Assembly (NCBI RefSeq): GCF_032452875.1
Contig: NC_083877.1
Coordinates: 49,091,724-49,155,723 of the forward strand
DNA from: Bos javanicus
Lineage: Eukaryota; Chordata; Mammalia; Artiodactyla; Bovidae
Direction of reading: 5' to 3'
Length of the DNA stretch: 64,000 nucleotides
The position numbers and the translations under genes are program-made. The notes below the pieces were generated by a model. It ran no database searches and had not been told where the DNA came from. It worked only from the letters and a program-made list of their open reading frames with translations. Each line of letters opens with the position of its first letter. The first letter of the stretch is position 1. Below are positions 22,886 through 37,039 of the stretch, piece by piece.

Positions 22886-25379
22886 TTTATTGGACAGTGC
22901 TGTGTGCCAGGTGCCTGGAGTGTACACAACAGGACACACTTCAGAAAGTGTATATGTAAGTGCATAAGTGCTATGTGTCAGCAAGTACTCTTGAGTGTTT
23001 GTGGGAGGCTATATGGGTAGATGAGAAGCAGAAAAGGGAGGAAGCATGGCAGAGGTCCTCTCTTGGTCTTGGTCAAAGTTGGGAGAGGCTGGAGTCCTGA
23101 TACTCAGGCATTGCTCCATCACTATTTCTGAGTATGGCGTTGCCATCACATTCTTGGAGTCCCCATTTACATATGCCTCACCTCCAGGAACATAATGGGG
23201 AAGATCCAGGCAAGCTAAATGGTCAAGAAAAGAAAACATATGTGGTAAGAATTAGAAGGATATTTAACAACTTATCTGTGATCTACAGTTGTCCTGTCCC
23301 CATTGGATCATTAAAAATTGCCCTCAGATACAAACCCCAGTCACTTCTCTATGACTTAATAGGTTTGAGAAGCAGAGTTTGACTTCCTCATCACTCTTAA
23401 GAGCACAACACCCTTTCCACAATCTCTCATTCCCAGCTGCACACAGGGCTACCCCAGTCTCTAATACAGTAGCACCCTACCTCTGAAACAGCTCCGCCCC
23501 AAGTTAAGCCTAGCAACTGTTGTCAAGGACCAGAGGGAGCCAGGCTTTCTGCCCTCCATGGGGCATGTTTGAAGACTTAATGAAGACTGGGCTGTGGAGA
23601 AGCTCACAGTTACAGGTTTTTCTGTGTGAGTGTATATATTATTTTTTTGCTTTATTCTCTCTTCCTGAGTAATAGGGCTTGTCACCCACTGTGTTATGAA
23701 ACCGTTACAAGCATCAGACTTGGCACATGACAGCTCTGCTGTGAGTCCCTCTGAGGAAGCTTGTGAGCAGGGCATTCTCTGAGAGGGCTTCTCACTGTCA
23801 CTGTCACTGTTCTACTTCTTGCTGAGTGGCTACCTCAGACTTTGCTGCCCTTCGAGACTGTACAGAGTTCACCTTTTTCTTCTGTATTTCTCAGGTAAAA
23901 GTAGAGGCCCCACATTTCACTGGTGCCAGGTGTAAATTTTGCCTTGATTAGTGAACAAGCACCTATTGGGAACCCACTGGATCCCCCACACTGCATGACT
24001 GATCAACAGTTGTGCTCAGTCGTGTCTGACTCTGCAACCCCATGGACTCTAGTCCACCAGCCTCCTCTGTCCACAGGATTTCTAGGCAAGGACACTGGAG
24101 TGGGTTGCCATTTCCTTATGAGCAACAAAAATGGCATGCCTTGTGTGCCTAGTATGGCACAGTGGACTCCGAGACTTTGCACTGAGTCAGACAGAGACAG
24201 TCCTCGTTCTAATGGGTTCACCAGCAAACACTACATATAAGCCCTGCCTTTGGTAAGTTATCGTAAGATTAAAAGGGAAAGATCACGGGGCTGTTGGTGG
24301 TTTTTGTTTTCTGGTTTTTGATGTTGTTGTTGCTTTAAAGCATTTCTGTATTCCAGAAGTTTTCATGAAATGCATTGTCTTTTTAAATGAAGCTTGTCTT
24401 TCACAGTAAGAGCATTTCCATCGAAGCTTCTCTAAGTTATTCTCTCAGAGAACTGCTCAGAGGTGTGTGCATGACACTGGGCTGAGAACAAGGGGCTTCC
24501 GACAGCCTTGCTGTGGACTCGGGACACCTTTGGGCGAGCCAGACTGACCCTGGATCTGCCCCAGGCATAGAATGGTGTGGTCATTTTTACTTGTACAAAG
24601 TACAAGATTGTTCAGAGAAAATCAGTTTATTTTTACCTGACAGGCTTCCTTTTTCCAAGCTCTTTTCCTGGAACGCCATTCTGACATATTTAGGGTCTAT
24701 TTTGGTTCTAAGATCAGAATCTCTTAAACCCTGTGACCACAGGAATTCCTCGAGACCTCCCCTCAACACTTCTCTGGGGCTCTTCCAGACTCTTGATTTC
24801 TCTCTGAACCTTTCTGAGGATGACATGGGATGTTTTCCTGTGTTTGGTTAACAGCAGATTTGGGTAAAGCAATGAACAAAAGTTGAAATTTCTCAATCAT
24901 CGCCAACCAGCAACACCCCTGGTGCAATGGGGAGGGTACCTGGCAGGTGTGAGAGACAGATTTTAATAGACAAGAAGGGGACAGAAAGGGGAGAGGAGAT
25001 GCATGTGCTAGCATCTGTCTCATACTCCCTGAAGACATATCACCACACCACCCTGGAGAGATGCACACCCTTATGGGGTTTAATCACCACTTGTATTTAA
25101 TTACCACTCTCAAGTCACATGTTCTCGAATTGACCTTACTCTTGTTGATTCCCCAAACCACAGCTACATATATGTGAATGTATATATGCACCCATGCATA
25201 AAACAGAAAGTGTTTTATGTATATAAGTGTGTCTATATTTACAAAACTTTCTGTATTTTCTAATCCTCATACTGAATCTTATGAGTCGAACGGAGTTGCA
25301 TTGACTTCCCCTGGAGCAGTGGCACTTTGGGGATAAAATAAATTCAGCTCACCTGAATGAGACATATCCAGATGGGCAT
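22886..25379. other. Mostly unannotated intron
   Basis: Only the Bov-A monomer at 24.0 kb is recognised. A GTCACT triple repeat lies near 23794-23810. Confidence 0.55.
24009..24118 (-). mobile_element. Bov-A monomer SINE, partial
   Basis: GCTCAGTCGTGTCTGACTCTGC through TGGAGTGGGTTGCCATTTCC, one monomer only. Confidence 0.9.
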
Positions 25380-25390
25380 GCTTCTGGGTT

Positions 25391-25598
25391 AGGGCTTCCC
25401 TGGTGGCTCAGACAGTCAAGAATTTGCCTGCGATACAGGAGACCTGGGTTCAATTCCTGGGTTGGGAAGATCCCTGAAGTAGGGAATGTCAACCCATTCC
25501 AGTATTCTTGCCCGGAGAATTCCATAGACAGAGGTACAGTCCAGGGCATCGCAGAGAGTCGGACACAACTGAGTGGCTAACACTTTACCTACACGTTT
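25391..25598 (+). mobile_element. Bov-tA-type SINE
   Basis: Full head and tail. Perfect 11-bp duplication GCTTCTGGGTT at 25380-25390 and 25599-25609. Confidence 0.95.
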
Positions 25599-25609
25599 GC
25601 TTCTGGGTT

Positions 25610-26699
25610 GCCCACCTGTGAAGGAGTGAGATGGAGAGGAAGGAAACAGACCCCCCTCTCAAAGCAGCCCTGTTACCCTTTGTCCACCAGGTTCCAGGCA
25701 GCGAAGGGTTTTCACAGCGGCAGGGCCTCGTCAGTCCTTCTCTGCTCATTAACAAAAGGACTTGTCATCTGGAGAACTGGTTGCCATGTGTTTGTTGTTA
25801 GGAGTTCAGGACAAACAGGTTCAGCAACCCACAGAGGGTTTTCTGGCAAACAGAAAACATAAACAGTTTCTGTATGAGCTGTACTGGGAGGGAGCAGCCG
25901 CCCCTGGCAGACCCTGGTTCTTGTGTGGTCATGTTCTTCCTCTGCCCACCAGGCTCTTGCCTGTCGTGGGTTTTACTGGCTACACTCACAGGGCGTCACT
26001 AGCCTTCTGTGCCCCGACTGCTGACGGAGCCTCAGATATAGTCACCTGCCGGCTCCCAGCTCAGAGTCCTCATCTCATGAGACTTAGGGGAGCACCTTCC
26101 CTTCCTTTCTCATTTTATACATGTTGCAAGGTGCAGGCGAGAGATACCGGCTGGGGTGTGATTCTGTCCTCTTACCAGCCTCCCCGAGGAGAGAGGCAGA
26201 CCTCCAGGACTTAGAAGCAGTCTGTGTCGGGGCTCAGTAGAGAACAACAGCCACCCCGTGCCCCTTTATCTGTAGCCCTTGACCCCAAGCGTGGTGTATT
26301 ACAGGATTCAAAATACAGGAATCAGAGCGATCAGCTCAGCCAAGTGCTCCAGCTCTAAGATGAACGAAAGAGCATTAGGACTTTCGACTGTGGATAATGG
26401 CAACTAATCCACCCCCACCCACGTTCATGGAAGCAGAGTGGGGGCCTGCGGGGTGGCGCTCCCTCTTTTTCAGTGGCAGCTCTTAAAGCATGGCTTCTGG
26501 AGAAAATTGTCCTGGTCCCTCCTTGGGCATAGAAACCTGGATGGAGACACAACCTTAACCTTACTAATTTGCTTATTATCTCAGGATGGGAGTTCTTATT
26601 TTTTTCTCATCCATATAGCAAGACTAGATATGTAATTTACTATGTTGCACTCATTTTATATGTATGTGGGTGTGTATGTGTGTTTGTGTGTGTAATCAC
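25610..26699. other. Unannotated intron, moderately GC-rich
   Basis: A 150-codon ORF at 25762-26214 has no homology that I recognise and no splice borders. TG-rich stretch near 26665-26692. Confidence 0.55.
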
Positions 26700-26880
26700 A
26701 TTTAAAGCTCATGGTAACTATTAAGTATAACTATGAATATTAATTGAGGAAGCTGAGTTTCACATGTTAAGCAACTTGCCCAACCCACATAGCTAGTGAG
26801 TGGTAGAGGTGGGCTTGAACCAAGCTGCTTCTGTCAAGCCCTGAAGCCTTGTCCTTCCTGCTGTGCCAGGCTGCCCTATA
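26700..26880 (-). mobile_element. MIR SINE
   Basis: GAAGCTGAGTTTCACATGTTAAGCAACTTGCCCAA and ACATAGCTAGTGAGTGGTAGAG are the minus-strand MIR core. Confidence 0.85.
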
Positions 26881-26946
26881 CCTCCCAGAGTTTGTAGGAC
26901 CAAAGGTAGACACAATGCCATTGTAAGCAGGGTGTCAGTGAGCTAT

Positions 26947-27058
26947 ACTTTTATTTATTTATTTATATTTTTTGGCTGTGCCATGTAGGATCTTAGTTTC
27001 CTGATCTGGAATTAAACCTGCACTCCCCTATTGGAAATGCGGACTACCAGGGAAGTGC
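26947..27058 (-). mobile_element. CHR-2-type SINE
   Basis: TTTATTTATTTATATTTTTTGGCTGTGCC tail and GGACTACCAGGGAAGTGCC head end. Confidence 0.85.
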
Positions 27059-27133
27059 CAATGTGAACTATATTCTAAACTCTTGATTACTTGGGGCCTT
27101 CTCAAGAGGTATTGAGCTCATCAATGCACTTTA

Positions 27134-27265
27134 ATTGGGAAGTGTTAGTCCCTCCGTCGTGCCTGACTCTTTGTGACCCCATGGACTGTAGCCCACCATG
27201 CTCTTCTGTCCATGGGATTCTCCAGGCAAGAGTACTGGAGTGGGTTGCCATTCCCTTCTTCAGGG
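27134..27265 (-). mobile_element. Bov-A monomer SINE
   Basis: CCGTCGTGCCTGACTCTTTGTG through GGGTTGCCATTCCC. Perfect 11-bp duplication AATGCACTTTA at 27123-27133 and 27266-27276. Confidence 0.93.
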
Positions 27266-27977
27266 AATGCACTTTATGGATGCCTCTTTTCTTCAAAAGT
27301 ATACATGCACACCCCCAAAATAATCAATGCTTTAATGTTCCTCACTGTATTACTTGCCTTCCTTCTACAACTTTTTCATTTCTATTTTCCACCTACTCGA
27401 CCTCTAAATATAGACCATTTTCTCTAAGTCTGTTCCCCTCAGCAGGTGGCCATGCTCCAAAATTGTCCTTCCTTCCTCTTCCTCAGCTCCATCAACACTC
27501 ACATTCAGTCTGTGTTCTTAGGAGGAAAACATCCCATGAAGCCAAACAGATAGCCCACCAACCTAAACAAACACCCAATTTTCCACCTAAACATCTAACT
27601 TCATTATATGGATGATAAAACATACAGGAGAAAAAAATGTACCCATTTTTTTCACTCATCTACCAAAAATATTTCCAATTTTACTCTTTGATGTTTTATC
27701 ATATGCATATAGGTCACTTTTATGTTTTTGTAATTATAGTATAGATTCATAGTGGTATTACTTTTTTCCTATATAATTTCCCCATATCAGGCTTCACCTG
27801 TTTGTCTGAAGGAAAGGCTAATGGAAGTTACAGAGGCAATTTTTTTTTGTCCCCCTAGTGCTGCCTTTTCATAAGTTATCAATATGGGAGTTTGAAGGTG
27901 CTCCTTTAATAAACAGTAAAAATAAAGGGAAAATATCCTTCTCTTTGGCATCCTCTTTTCAGTTGTGTTTAATGACC

Positions 27978-28108
27978 CTGAAAGTGCAAGTGAAAGTGTT
28001 AGTCACTCAGTCATGTCCAACTCTTTGTGACCCCATGGATTATAGCCTGCCAGGCTCCTCTGTTCATGGGATACGCCAGGCAAGAATCCAGGAGTGGGTT
28101 GCCATGTC
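27978..28108 (-). mobile_element. Bov-A monomer SINE
   Basis: GTTAGTCACTCAGTCATGTCC through GAGTGGGTTGCCATG, with a TGAAAGTG tail on its left. Confidence 0.92.
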
Positions 28109-28224
28109 ATATTTGATATGTTATGACTAATATGCTCTCTTCCATACTCAAACGACTCTGATCTTTTCAAAGATCAGAAAGAGACAATCGTTGAACACCA
28201 TGTCCCTGACACCCTGGTGGGCAC

Positions 28225-28365
28225 ATTATAATAAGCTGAGTTCCAGTCACACAGCAACTGGGGGAAAAGTACTGTTACTCTCATTTACAGATGAGGAAAC
28301 CAAGGTTCAGAAGGATGGTGCTCCCTGCCCTGCTGACAGGTGACAGGACAAGATTCAGAGCTCTT
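28225..28365 (-). mobile_element. MIR SINE fragment
   Basis: TCATTTACAGATGAGGAAACCAAGGTTCAGA is the diagnostic minus-strand MIR segment. Confidence 0.8.
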
Positions 28366-31300
28366 TTCAACTTGCCACCTGACTTTCCTCTTCGAAAAAT
28401 CTTCACTAAAAAAATATTAGTCCATGCATCATTTCCAAGGCATATGAGAGGAAAGGCAAGGAAAAAAAGGAAATGGACAAGGTTTTACAGTCAGTGACAC
28501 ATACATATATTACAGGCACACAGAGAATATGAAACAAATGTAAATGTACTCAAAAATTATGAGAGAGGCAGCTGTAGTGATACATGTTAACAGGAGGCCT
28601 ATTACTCATAATTGATTTTACTAATATTTTAGCATCTGACCTGTTTCTCTTAATTGAATTGAAATGTCTTATGCAACACATTTGTTTTACTGACTTTGGA
28701 AAGATATAATCACCTTCACCTACACTTTTCTTTTTAAAATAGAGGTCTTTAAAAAAATAGTAATTTCTGAACAGTGGCCTTAAACATAAATGTAATTAGA
28801 ATTTTCTTCGCTACAAAATGCCTAGAAAATTGTGATGACTTTGTTTTAAAGGGAAAAAAAATAAAGAAGCAGCATTTTACACAATGATCAGTGAGGTCAC
28901 CCTGAACGAAAATAAAATCTGTCCATTAAATTCCTCCTAAGAATCACAGATCGAGTCACTCGGGAGTCACTACTCTGCCCTGTTTAACTTAGTCGAAATT
29001 AGTCATTCCAAAGCCCTTAAAATATAAACTAATTTTTTTACCACAGGGAACAGAGTAAATCAGAGAAACACAGAGAGATTCTTATGGGAGCAGGGGCATC
29101 TCAGATCTCGGCTTCTAGGGACAGATGGCTTGCTCTGCTAAACTGCGAAGAATTCCAGTCTTCTGGGCTTGCTAATTCCTGGGCCTGGAATATACCAAGG
29201 ATGAGAACTGAAGAACGTATCAGAAGATTGTTCGCTAAAGCAGGTAAAAAATGATGGCTCTCACCTCAGGCTTCAACTGGGCTCACATCCACCAATCTCT
29301 GCCCAGGGTTAGTTGAGACTTGGAGAAACTTGCCAACATTAGGGGAGGTTCATTTTTGTTTTTCAAGTTGGCAGGTCTTATCTTGGAAAAGAAACTGAAT
29401 TGGTATACCAGCTTTAATGGATTATAAGATGACTGAGCATTGGGTGAGAGCAGAAGGGGAAAAAAAAAAGTGAAAAAGGAAAAAAAATTTTTTTTGAGAA
29501 CTTGCAAGAAAGAGGTCTTGCTGGCCAACAGTGGCCCTAGGTTGACATCTGTTGTATGTTAGTTTCAAGTGTGTCTGTTTCTTAGTGAATGATCTCAGAA
29601 CTTCAGTGATAGCATCCAAGGGAAAATTACAAAATGAGCTTGAGGAAACATTTTTCTGGGTTCCTTCTCCCTGTGCCCAACAGGGAAAGAGCGGAGAGAA
29701 GCCCTGACTAGTCTAACTTGAGGCCACCCATTGGCTGGTAGGACTAGGATGAAACATCAGCACCTTTAATGTGGGGTTGAAAAACGGAATGCCAGGAAGT
29801 TAAAAGGACTTAGGGGAAAATGTCCTTTGGCCTTCCGCTGCATGACAGGATTCTGAAGTGACAGCTAGTGAGCAGAGTAGACTCAGTTAGTCCAGTCAGA
29901 GGAAAAAAGCAGCTAAACCAGAGGACCAACATCAGTAATATCTTTGAGTACAGTGATGAAAGAGTGAGGATGGCTCTGCCAGAAAGGCGGGCCTCTTCAT
30001 CAGGTTTCCCAAAGCAGTTTGCATCTCTGGGAGGCTGTCGGAAGAAAAGAGCCCTGTCTGTTGGCTAGTATTTATTGAGCACCTACTAGGTGCTCAGACG
30101 ACTCTAAACCCATCGTGCAAAGAAGACTCCTTCTTTATTGTTGCTGAGCTTAAGATTGAGGTGGAGACAGGTGGCGATTTTATTTTCCACTGGGACAAAG
30201 AAAGTAAAATGTTGAATGGAATAATAACAAGAAACGTGTTTTCATATTGGTAGGAATCCAGTAGTGTACAAACACCAGAATCTTTGAGGAGGGTTAAAGA
30301 TATGCTGAATTGAATCCCCTTTTCCCCTCCTTCTGTGCCCTTTTCTCATGCTGATTCAGTGCTGGACGCCTGATGGGATATGGAATCAACAGCCAAAAGT
30401 AATGGAAGCAATCAGAACCTGGCTCCAGCCACTCCTGTTCTAGAGACTTGCTTGGAGATCTTTTGCAAGATTGAACCCATTCAAGAGTAAAGAATTCTCT
30501 GTTCCCCACTGCCTATGTAATGATACCCAGCCTGACAGAGTGAAGATAATCAAGTGGGAAGACTTGGTTTATTTCCCTTCGTATGCAGATTTCCTTTGAC
30601 TTATCCCTTCTAAGGAATATCTCCTCCCTCCCTTTGGTCCAAAATTAGGTTAACGGTTAGCACAGGGAAAACCACTGGCTCATAAACTTTAGATAACATG
30701 ATTTCTTATCTTTATTACAAATACATGCATCCCTTTTGATCATCTGAAGATTTTTTACCTTAAATGAACCAAAACTCTTTCAACCCAGAGGTGTTAGAGA
30801 CAATTATCTGCATAAAAACAGAACAATTTTTAAGTCTGTATGTCTTCACAGTGCAATTTATATGCACTATATTTGAGTGAAATTGACACTTTTTTATTCA
30901 GATGATTGCCCTGGATAGGACACAATCTTCAAGAGTCTCTCTGATTCTTTCATTTTCTCTTCTACTCTCTCTCTCTGATCTGTGTGTGATTGCTCAATTG
31001 TGCTGTTTCTGTCATTGCCTACTTAGTAACAGCAATGGGAAATGAGCCATAAAAGTGATAACCCATTGTATTTTTTTTTTTTAATTCTGCTGGTCGCATA
31101 AAAAACTACCAGTCACTTATTTCATCTCACTTATGGTCGATCAGTCCTACATTTTTCACCTCCTTACCGTGGGTTTCTTTGTGCTGTGGTTCCCAGCCAT
31201 GGCCTGCTTCCTGCTGAATTAAACTGCAACCCAGACAAAACCAAAGAGCATATCTCTCCCCAAGTTCACTCAGAAGGTCGCCCCTGGTGAGATGGACATT

Positions 31301-33154
31301 GCGGATGTGCTGGAAGGATTAGAGGCTGCTTTGATAAAACCCGTGTCTGTTCTCTGCTCCGGGTCCTCGGAGTGGAAGATCGGATAGATTGCCATTGCCT
31401 TGCATTATTTAAGAGTTTTGATGAGCAGCTCCCATCAAAATTCCCCACAGACTCCGGACTATGTGTGTGTGCGTGCATGTGTGAGTGTGTGTTTTGAACA
31501 CTACTTTAGAATGATTGAGATGTTCAAAAGGACATTGCCGTGTGAGCTCTTAGCAGGGCTCATGTTACATTAGGTTGTCCTTCCTTGAGGTCTCTTAGTG
31601 GCCCTTCTGTTCTGTTTGATGGCAAATTCTGTTCATTCCAGATTGTATTCAATCCCTTTAGCAGCTTCAAACAGCTCGCTCGTGCTGCAGTTTTAGCATT
31701 TGGGTGCTGATCCCACCAGTCCCTGAACTTTTGTTATTTTCCACGCCTTTGATGGTTTTCCTCCGTTCTTCTGTTTTCGTTGGTTTCCACTTTCATCTCT
31801 GCTGTCTGTTCCGCGATGGTGTTATCTATTCATCCGAGCGAGTCCGGTCATTCAGCCCTCTGAGGAAAAGGCCATTTCCTCCCCTCTCTGGCCTGGCTGC
31901 CCCAGTGGGTGGTCCATGATTTATGCCTTTCATCACACCACTGTGGAGACCCCTCTTTGGGCAACCACTTTGGTGATAGGATAAGGATGAGTATATCATG
32001 ATTTCGTTTTTATCAACCTCTTCTCTGTCTTCCCATTTTTAGTCGACATGCAGAGGTTTCTGTTATGGCCGGTATCTTTATAAATGGCTTCAGCTCTGAT
32101 CATTGCAAATGATGAAAGTCAGACTACCTCATTTCCATCTCTGGACTTTCCATGGATGTGTATTTATTGTCTCTTCCTAGAGTGTGGCCAAATGATCAGA
32201 ACATTGAATAGGAATGAGACCTTGAGGATTTTATTTCTGGGTCTGGCGGTATCTCTACCTGAGACTTTTACACTAGAGCTGCCACACTTTGTTCTGTCTA
32301 TAATCCTTGCCATAAATAAATATCACCTGTTATTTTGCCCAATTAAAATTTTAACATTTTATTTCAAAAGCCCTGCTATCAAATAATATAACTTTTAAAG
32401 GTAACTTATTATGGTTCTTTTATAAACTAATTCAGTATTTTACACCAAACAAAGGCTGATAAGAGCAAGATTATGGGCCAGAGCAGAGATGTCAAATGAG
32501 CACCCTTTCAATGTGGAAGGAATTTTGGAATTAATCATAAGAATCACTCCCTTATGCTACTGGAAAGCACTTGTAATACAGCCTGTCTGGACCACCCCCT
32601 TCCCAACTTGAATAGATAAAATATTATAAAGTACCAGAAAATTTTAAGTTGATTAATGAAAAAAAGATACATAAAAAATGAGATATAACTTCAAAGTATG
32701 CTAGTCTTAACTTCTGAGGCCATTGTAGTAATGGGTATTGGGGCCCCTTGCAAGCACTCTGTGAATCTCTATCACTTAGAAAAGGCTAGAAATTATGAAA
32801 CAACAATCATATGATCAGGCTTGGTTTATAACCTGCATCATATGAGTTAGTTTTCTGTGGATTGTCATGAGGTCCAATAATTAACATTTGATTGGTAATT
32901 TATTGGTGGCATATTGTTGAAGAGCCATGTAAATTATCTCTTGTGGCAGGAATAAATAGGTAACACAAAAAAGTATGAACTGAAAGGAAGATATAATTAG
33001 TGACCAAAGTTTTCTGAAAGAATACGATAGCCTCATGTTTCACTTTCAGAAATACTACAGTGGAAATTTTCCTTACACTTACCAATCTGAGTTTCTCGGG
33101 ATATAAATTCCTAAAGAATAAGAAATCAGTTCTCAATATCCAGCCTGTAGCAAA
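28366..33154. other. Repeat-poor intron, 4.8 kb
   Basis: No ruminant SINE or LINE seen. A scrap of old repeat near 30065-30125 and a GT-rich run near 31460-31493. No exon candidate with good splice sites noticed. Confidence 0.55.
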
Positions 33155-33290
33155 ACTGATTGAGCACTGGACCAAGAGTCAGAAACCCAGGCTGAATTCT
33201 CAGTTCTCCCTTTCTCCGTGTCCCAGGCTAAGCTGGGAAACCTCTCCAAGCTTCATCTACCCCATCCGTAAGTGAGGGTGTTGACCCTGC
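33155..33290 (+). mobile_element. MIR SINE fragment
   Basis: GCACTGGACCAAGAGTCAGAAACCC and AGCTTCATCTACCCCATCCGTAAG fit a diverged plus-strand MIR. Confidence 0.65.
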
Positions 33291-33402
33291 CTGCTGTCTT
33301 TCCCCAGCCATTGGTGAGTGCCCAGTGGTAGCCTTTAAACTGCATTCTCATTAACAACAACAATAGTGGTGAAGGTAATAATACATTTAATAGCAATTTA
33401 AA

Positions 33403-33464
33403 GGCCGTCTATGGGGTCGCACAGAGTCGGACACGACTGAAGCGACTTAGCAGCAGCAGCAGCA
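33403..33464 (+). mobile_element. Bov-A2 SINE, 3' 60 bp only
   Basis: CCGTCTATGGGGTCGCACAG through ACTTAGCAGCAGCAGCAGC. Severely 5'-truncated, near-consensus, so recent. It is one of very few young insertions between 28.1 and 39.6 kb. Confidence 0.93.
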
Positions 33465-36400
33465 TGGTGATTTTAATGCAGAAAGCATTATTCTGGAGCC
33501 TGGACAATAGATGGAGTGAAAGCAGCAGAAATCCAAAAGTACGGTCCTGGCCTGAGCAGCGGCTCCCCTTTCCTCCAGCCAGCCTGGAGCGAAGAGAATT
33601 CATCTCGGCACCTTCGACTCCTGCATTGTGGAGTCTGCACAATGTGGATGTAGCTGGCAGGTGTAGAGGCAGCAGTTTCCATGACTCCAATAAATTAACG
33701 AGTGTTCACGGATGTTTTGCAGCTGCCCTGGAAACAGGCTTACAGTTTTGAAAAAGAATTATCGCAGCCATGAAGAAGGGTGTTGGTGTCATGTGTGTGC
33801 ATGTAAAAAGCATCCTTTTCAAAACCCATCACTTCACCTGCCCTGAATGAAAGCAATGCCAAGTTAGGCCAATGTGTTTTTCTTTCCTTTCTTTACCCCT
33901 CCTTGAACTTATTTGACTAACTTTTCCTTCTCCAGAATAAGGGCAGGTTAAACATTATTATATAAATAGCCTTTACTAAGATATAAATAGCAAGTATCTT
34001 AATATAATGATATATATTTAAACCTCAGCCCTGAATACTCATAATTCAAGTAAACATTTACAAAAACATTGTTGCTTTAAAAATAGAGGGAGTGTTTAAA
34101 CGGTTTTTGTTTTATTGATATTTGGCTATGATACAGTTGAATGAAATGCCGGTGTAGAACACAGTTATTCCTACTATGGAAAGGCCTTTATTTTTCCTAC
34201 TGGTTTCAGAATATTGCTTACTGAAACTGAAATAACCTAGACCCTAATTGTAAGGTCTTATGTAATTAGAGTTATTATTTGAAGTATGTATATCAATACC
34301 ACACTCACAGACTTATTAGAAAATGAGATACTACATGTAAATTAATTTTCTGAAATCTATCTAAGTGCCTAAACTATTTCACTCTGTTCGGTGGTGGGAG
34401 AAGCCTTTCAAAATATATTATGTAAGTCCCTGGCTTCTTAGAGATCATGGGTTAATCCATTCTTAATATTTCAAAGTCATGATAAACACTAATTATGATG
34501 GCGTGTGTAGTATGCTGTGATGCAGGATGGCCTCGGAGACTTTGCAGGTGTGGTTCATTGTTTGCCCCTATGCTAAGTAGTCCCATGCTGCTATATTTTT
34601 TGAGTTCTTAGGTCTAACTTTTAATCTTTTTTTATCTCTTCCTTTAGTATTTATCATTTCTCCTTATTCCTATGAGCAGAACTCTCTACCCCTTTCTGCT
34701 GGGATTTTTTTTTTAATATATTCTGTATACTAGAAAATCAGATATCAAGGTTGTCAGAACTGTGTCTTACATAAAAGTAAATAGTCTCCAAGCAAATGCC
34801 TGAGGGATTTTTTTAAAGCACAAATACAAGCTTTAGTTATTCGAATTTTAGTGGTATCTTTGTGGATCTTTCTGTTTTGTTTTCTTCTATGTTGGATTTC
34901 ATAAGGTTTTCAAGTGAGACCTCACTAATTATGAAAAGTGTGATAACAATTATTTATACTCCTTTGATAGCAGTTCTAGTTTAGTGACACTTTGATAAAC
35001 ATTTGCCTCACCTGTGGATATTCCGGAACCTGCACACTTTCTACTAGTCTTAATAACACTTCTTGGTGCATAAGCAAGGATAGGATGTTTTTAACCGTAT
35101 TTTTCAAATATGTCACACAGTGCCTCCCCCACAGTCTGTTCTCAGAAAATATCTGGTGATTAACTGAGATTTAAAAATAATTTTCATGCACAAGCTACAT
35201 ACAAATGAAACTTTCCAAGAACTGCACTTGTCTTTCATGTTCTGGAAAATGGTTCAGTGCTTTTCACACCTTAGTTTTTGTATTAAAAAAAAAAATCAAA
35301 GATCAGGTTAAGCAGAAATGAAGAAAAAAATTGTAAAGGGGCTGAAAATAGAACTCTTCATAAATATGAATTCCAAATCCATTGCCATTTTCCTATGGAT
35401 TATTTTGTTGATGGAGGAATTTGTAGCTGCTAATTAGGAACTTTTTCATTCATTCATTTGTTCCAACAATAGCATTTATTGAAGCCTCCCGGGCCCCACC
35501 AGGGATGTGCAGGCCCTCAGACACAATCTCAGGAAACAGACATTTTGGCCAGAATTTGAAGGTTGCTGTGAGTCAGAGCCCAGCGGCCATATGTTAGAAG
35601 CATTCCCCCAGTTAAAACTGACGCTTAACATGAAACTAGCCTTGATTCCATTAGAGAGATCCCAAATATTTCATGTTCTGGGAAGAAATCTGGAGAAACG
35701 GTGTCATAATGTTTTCCTGTTCCCTGACAAGTCACTCAGTAGCCCTGTCCAAGATCATTTAGAATAGCCTGGAAACAATCGGAAGTGATGTCTCTCTGTG
35801 GAAAACACTTGGAGGATGCCTGTCAGCAAATAATGTTTTAAACTCTAGGTTTAATTTAGGCCTGTGGTTAGGTTACTTATAAGAATGTATGTGTTGAAAA
35901 AAAATGTCATCGCCAAGAAAATTACTATGAATCTAATTTAGGAAACAATGAAAGTTTCATAGAAAATAGTGATTATTGATTCTGAGGTTTTACTATCTGT
36001 TCTGCTTTGTAATCAAAACATAAAGTTACATCTCTCCCTCCCTACCATTAGCTTGCTTTGCCAGTGAGTCATCATGTTTTGTATCCACTAAAGACCAATA
36101 ATCTTAAATAGTGTCACTTAATCATATCTGATCATCATGATTTTGTAAGGCAATCCTCTGTATAAATTTTGAGTGATGTAACCATCGTATTGTTTATGCA
36201 ATTTCTTTTCAACAGGACTTGAGCATTTAGTTTATTTTGTTACCCTTAGTTACACACAAAAAAAGGATTGTGATAATTTTATAGAGATGATTGATTTTTA
36301 TTGCCTTGACATCTTAAGGGACATAATAGATCTTTGTAAGAAAACATTTCAGGCAGAATCATTATATGCTTACATTTAAATTTAATTCTTTGTTTTTTCA

Positions 36401-36814
36401 GTAGTGTTTGAAAGAGAAAAAATCTTGTTAGCAAAGAATAAGAACCCTGTGTTATTGAAGAGTGACTTTTAAACATTCAGAAAATATTTTTGAAATGTAG
36501 CAGATACATCATCAGTTCATATGAAGATATATTCATAGTATATAGTATACATAACCTTTGATCCTGAAGAGTGTGGCTTGATGAAGTGCCAAAACTTCTA
36601 CTTCTAAAGTGAAAAATCATTTTCACTGTTGGAGTCCCCTGAATTCATAAAACTAAATACATGAAGAGTTGGTAGTATGTGGATGGCTAAATAAACTCAC
36701 TGTTCATAGTAGTCATCAGTATATTTTATTTTGCTCATATAGTTATAAAAGTCTAGTTGTGGTTCATAAAACACTCCAATCCAGTGAATATTGGATACCA
36801 ACAGTGTGCCAGAT
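33465..36814. other. Repeat-poor AT-rich intron, 3.3 kb
   Basis: Apparently unique, with an old-repeat scrap near 35450-35500. Confidence 0.55.
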
Positions 36815-37025
36815 AGTAATGTTTTCATGTTGATTGTCTGACTTTAAAGCTTTAATATTTTTATATATTTATATGGGTCTTGTTTTTTCCAGTTTTACAG
36901 GTGAGAAAACTAAGGCTCTAGGAATATAAGTAACTTGTCAGCAGTCACACAACCAAGAGGTATTAGAACTAGGATGGGAAGACAGATTTTCCAACTCTAA
37001 TTCTAGTTCTCTTTTTACCATATTT
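36815..37025 (-). mobile_element. MIR SINE
   Basis: TTTTACAGGTGAGAAAACTAAGGCTC, CAGTCACACAACCAAGAGG and CTAGTTCTCTTTTTACCATA are a minus-strand MIR. Confidence 0.8.
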
Positions 37026-37039
37026 GCTGCTTTGAAAGA

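Noticed and set aside
25762..26214. 150-codon ORF in moderately GC-rich intron
   Set aside because: No recognisable domain, no exon borders, and no CpG island or promoter context.
27091..27615. 174-codon plus-strand ORF, the longest on the list
   Set aside because: Its N-terminal part lies in a minus-strand Bov-A SINE and the rest is low-complexity Phe/Ser/Pro-rich intron. No splice sites or homology.
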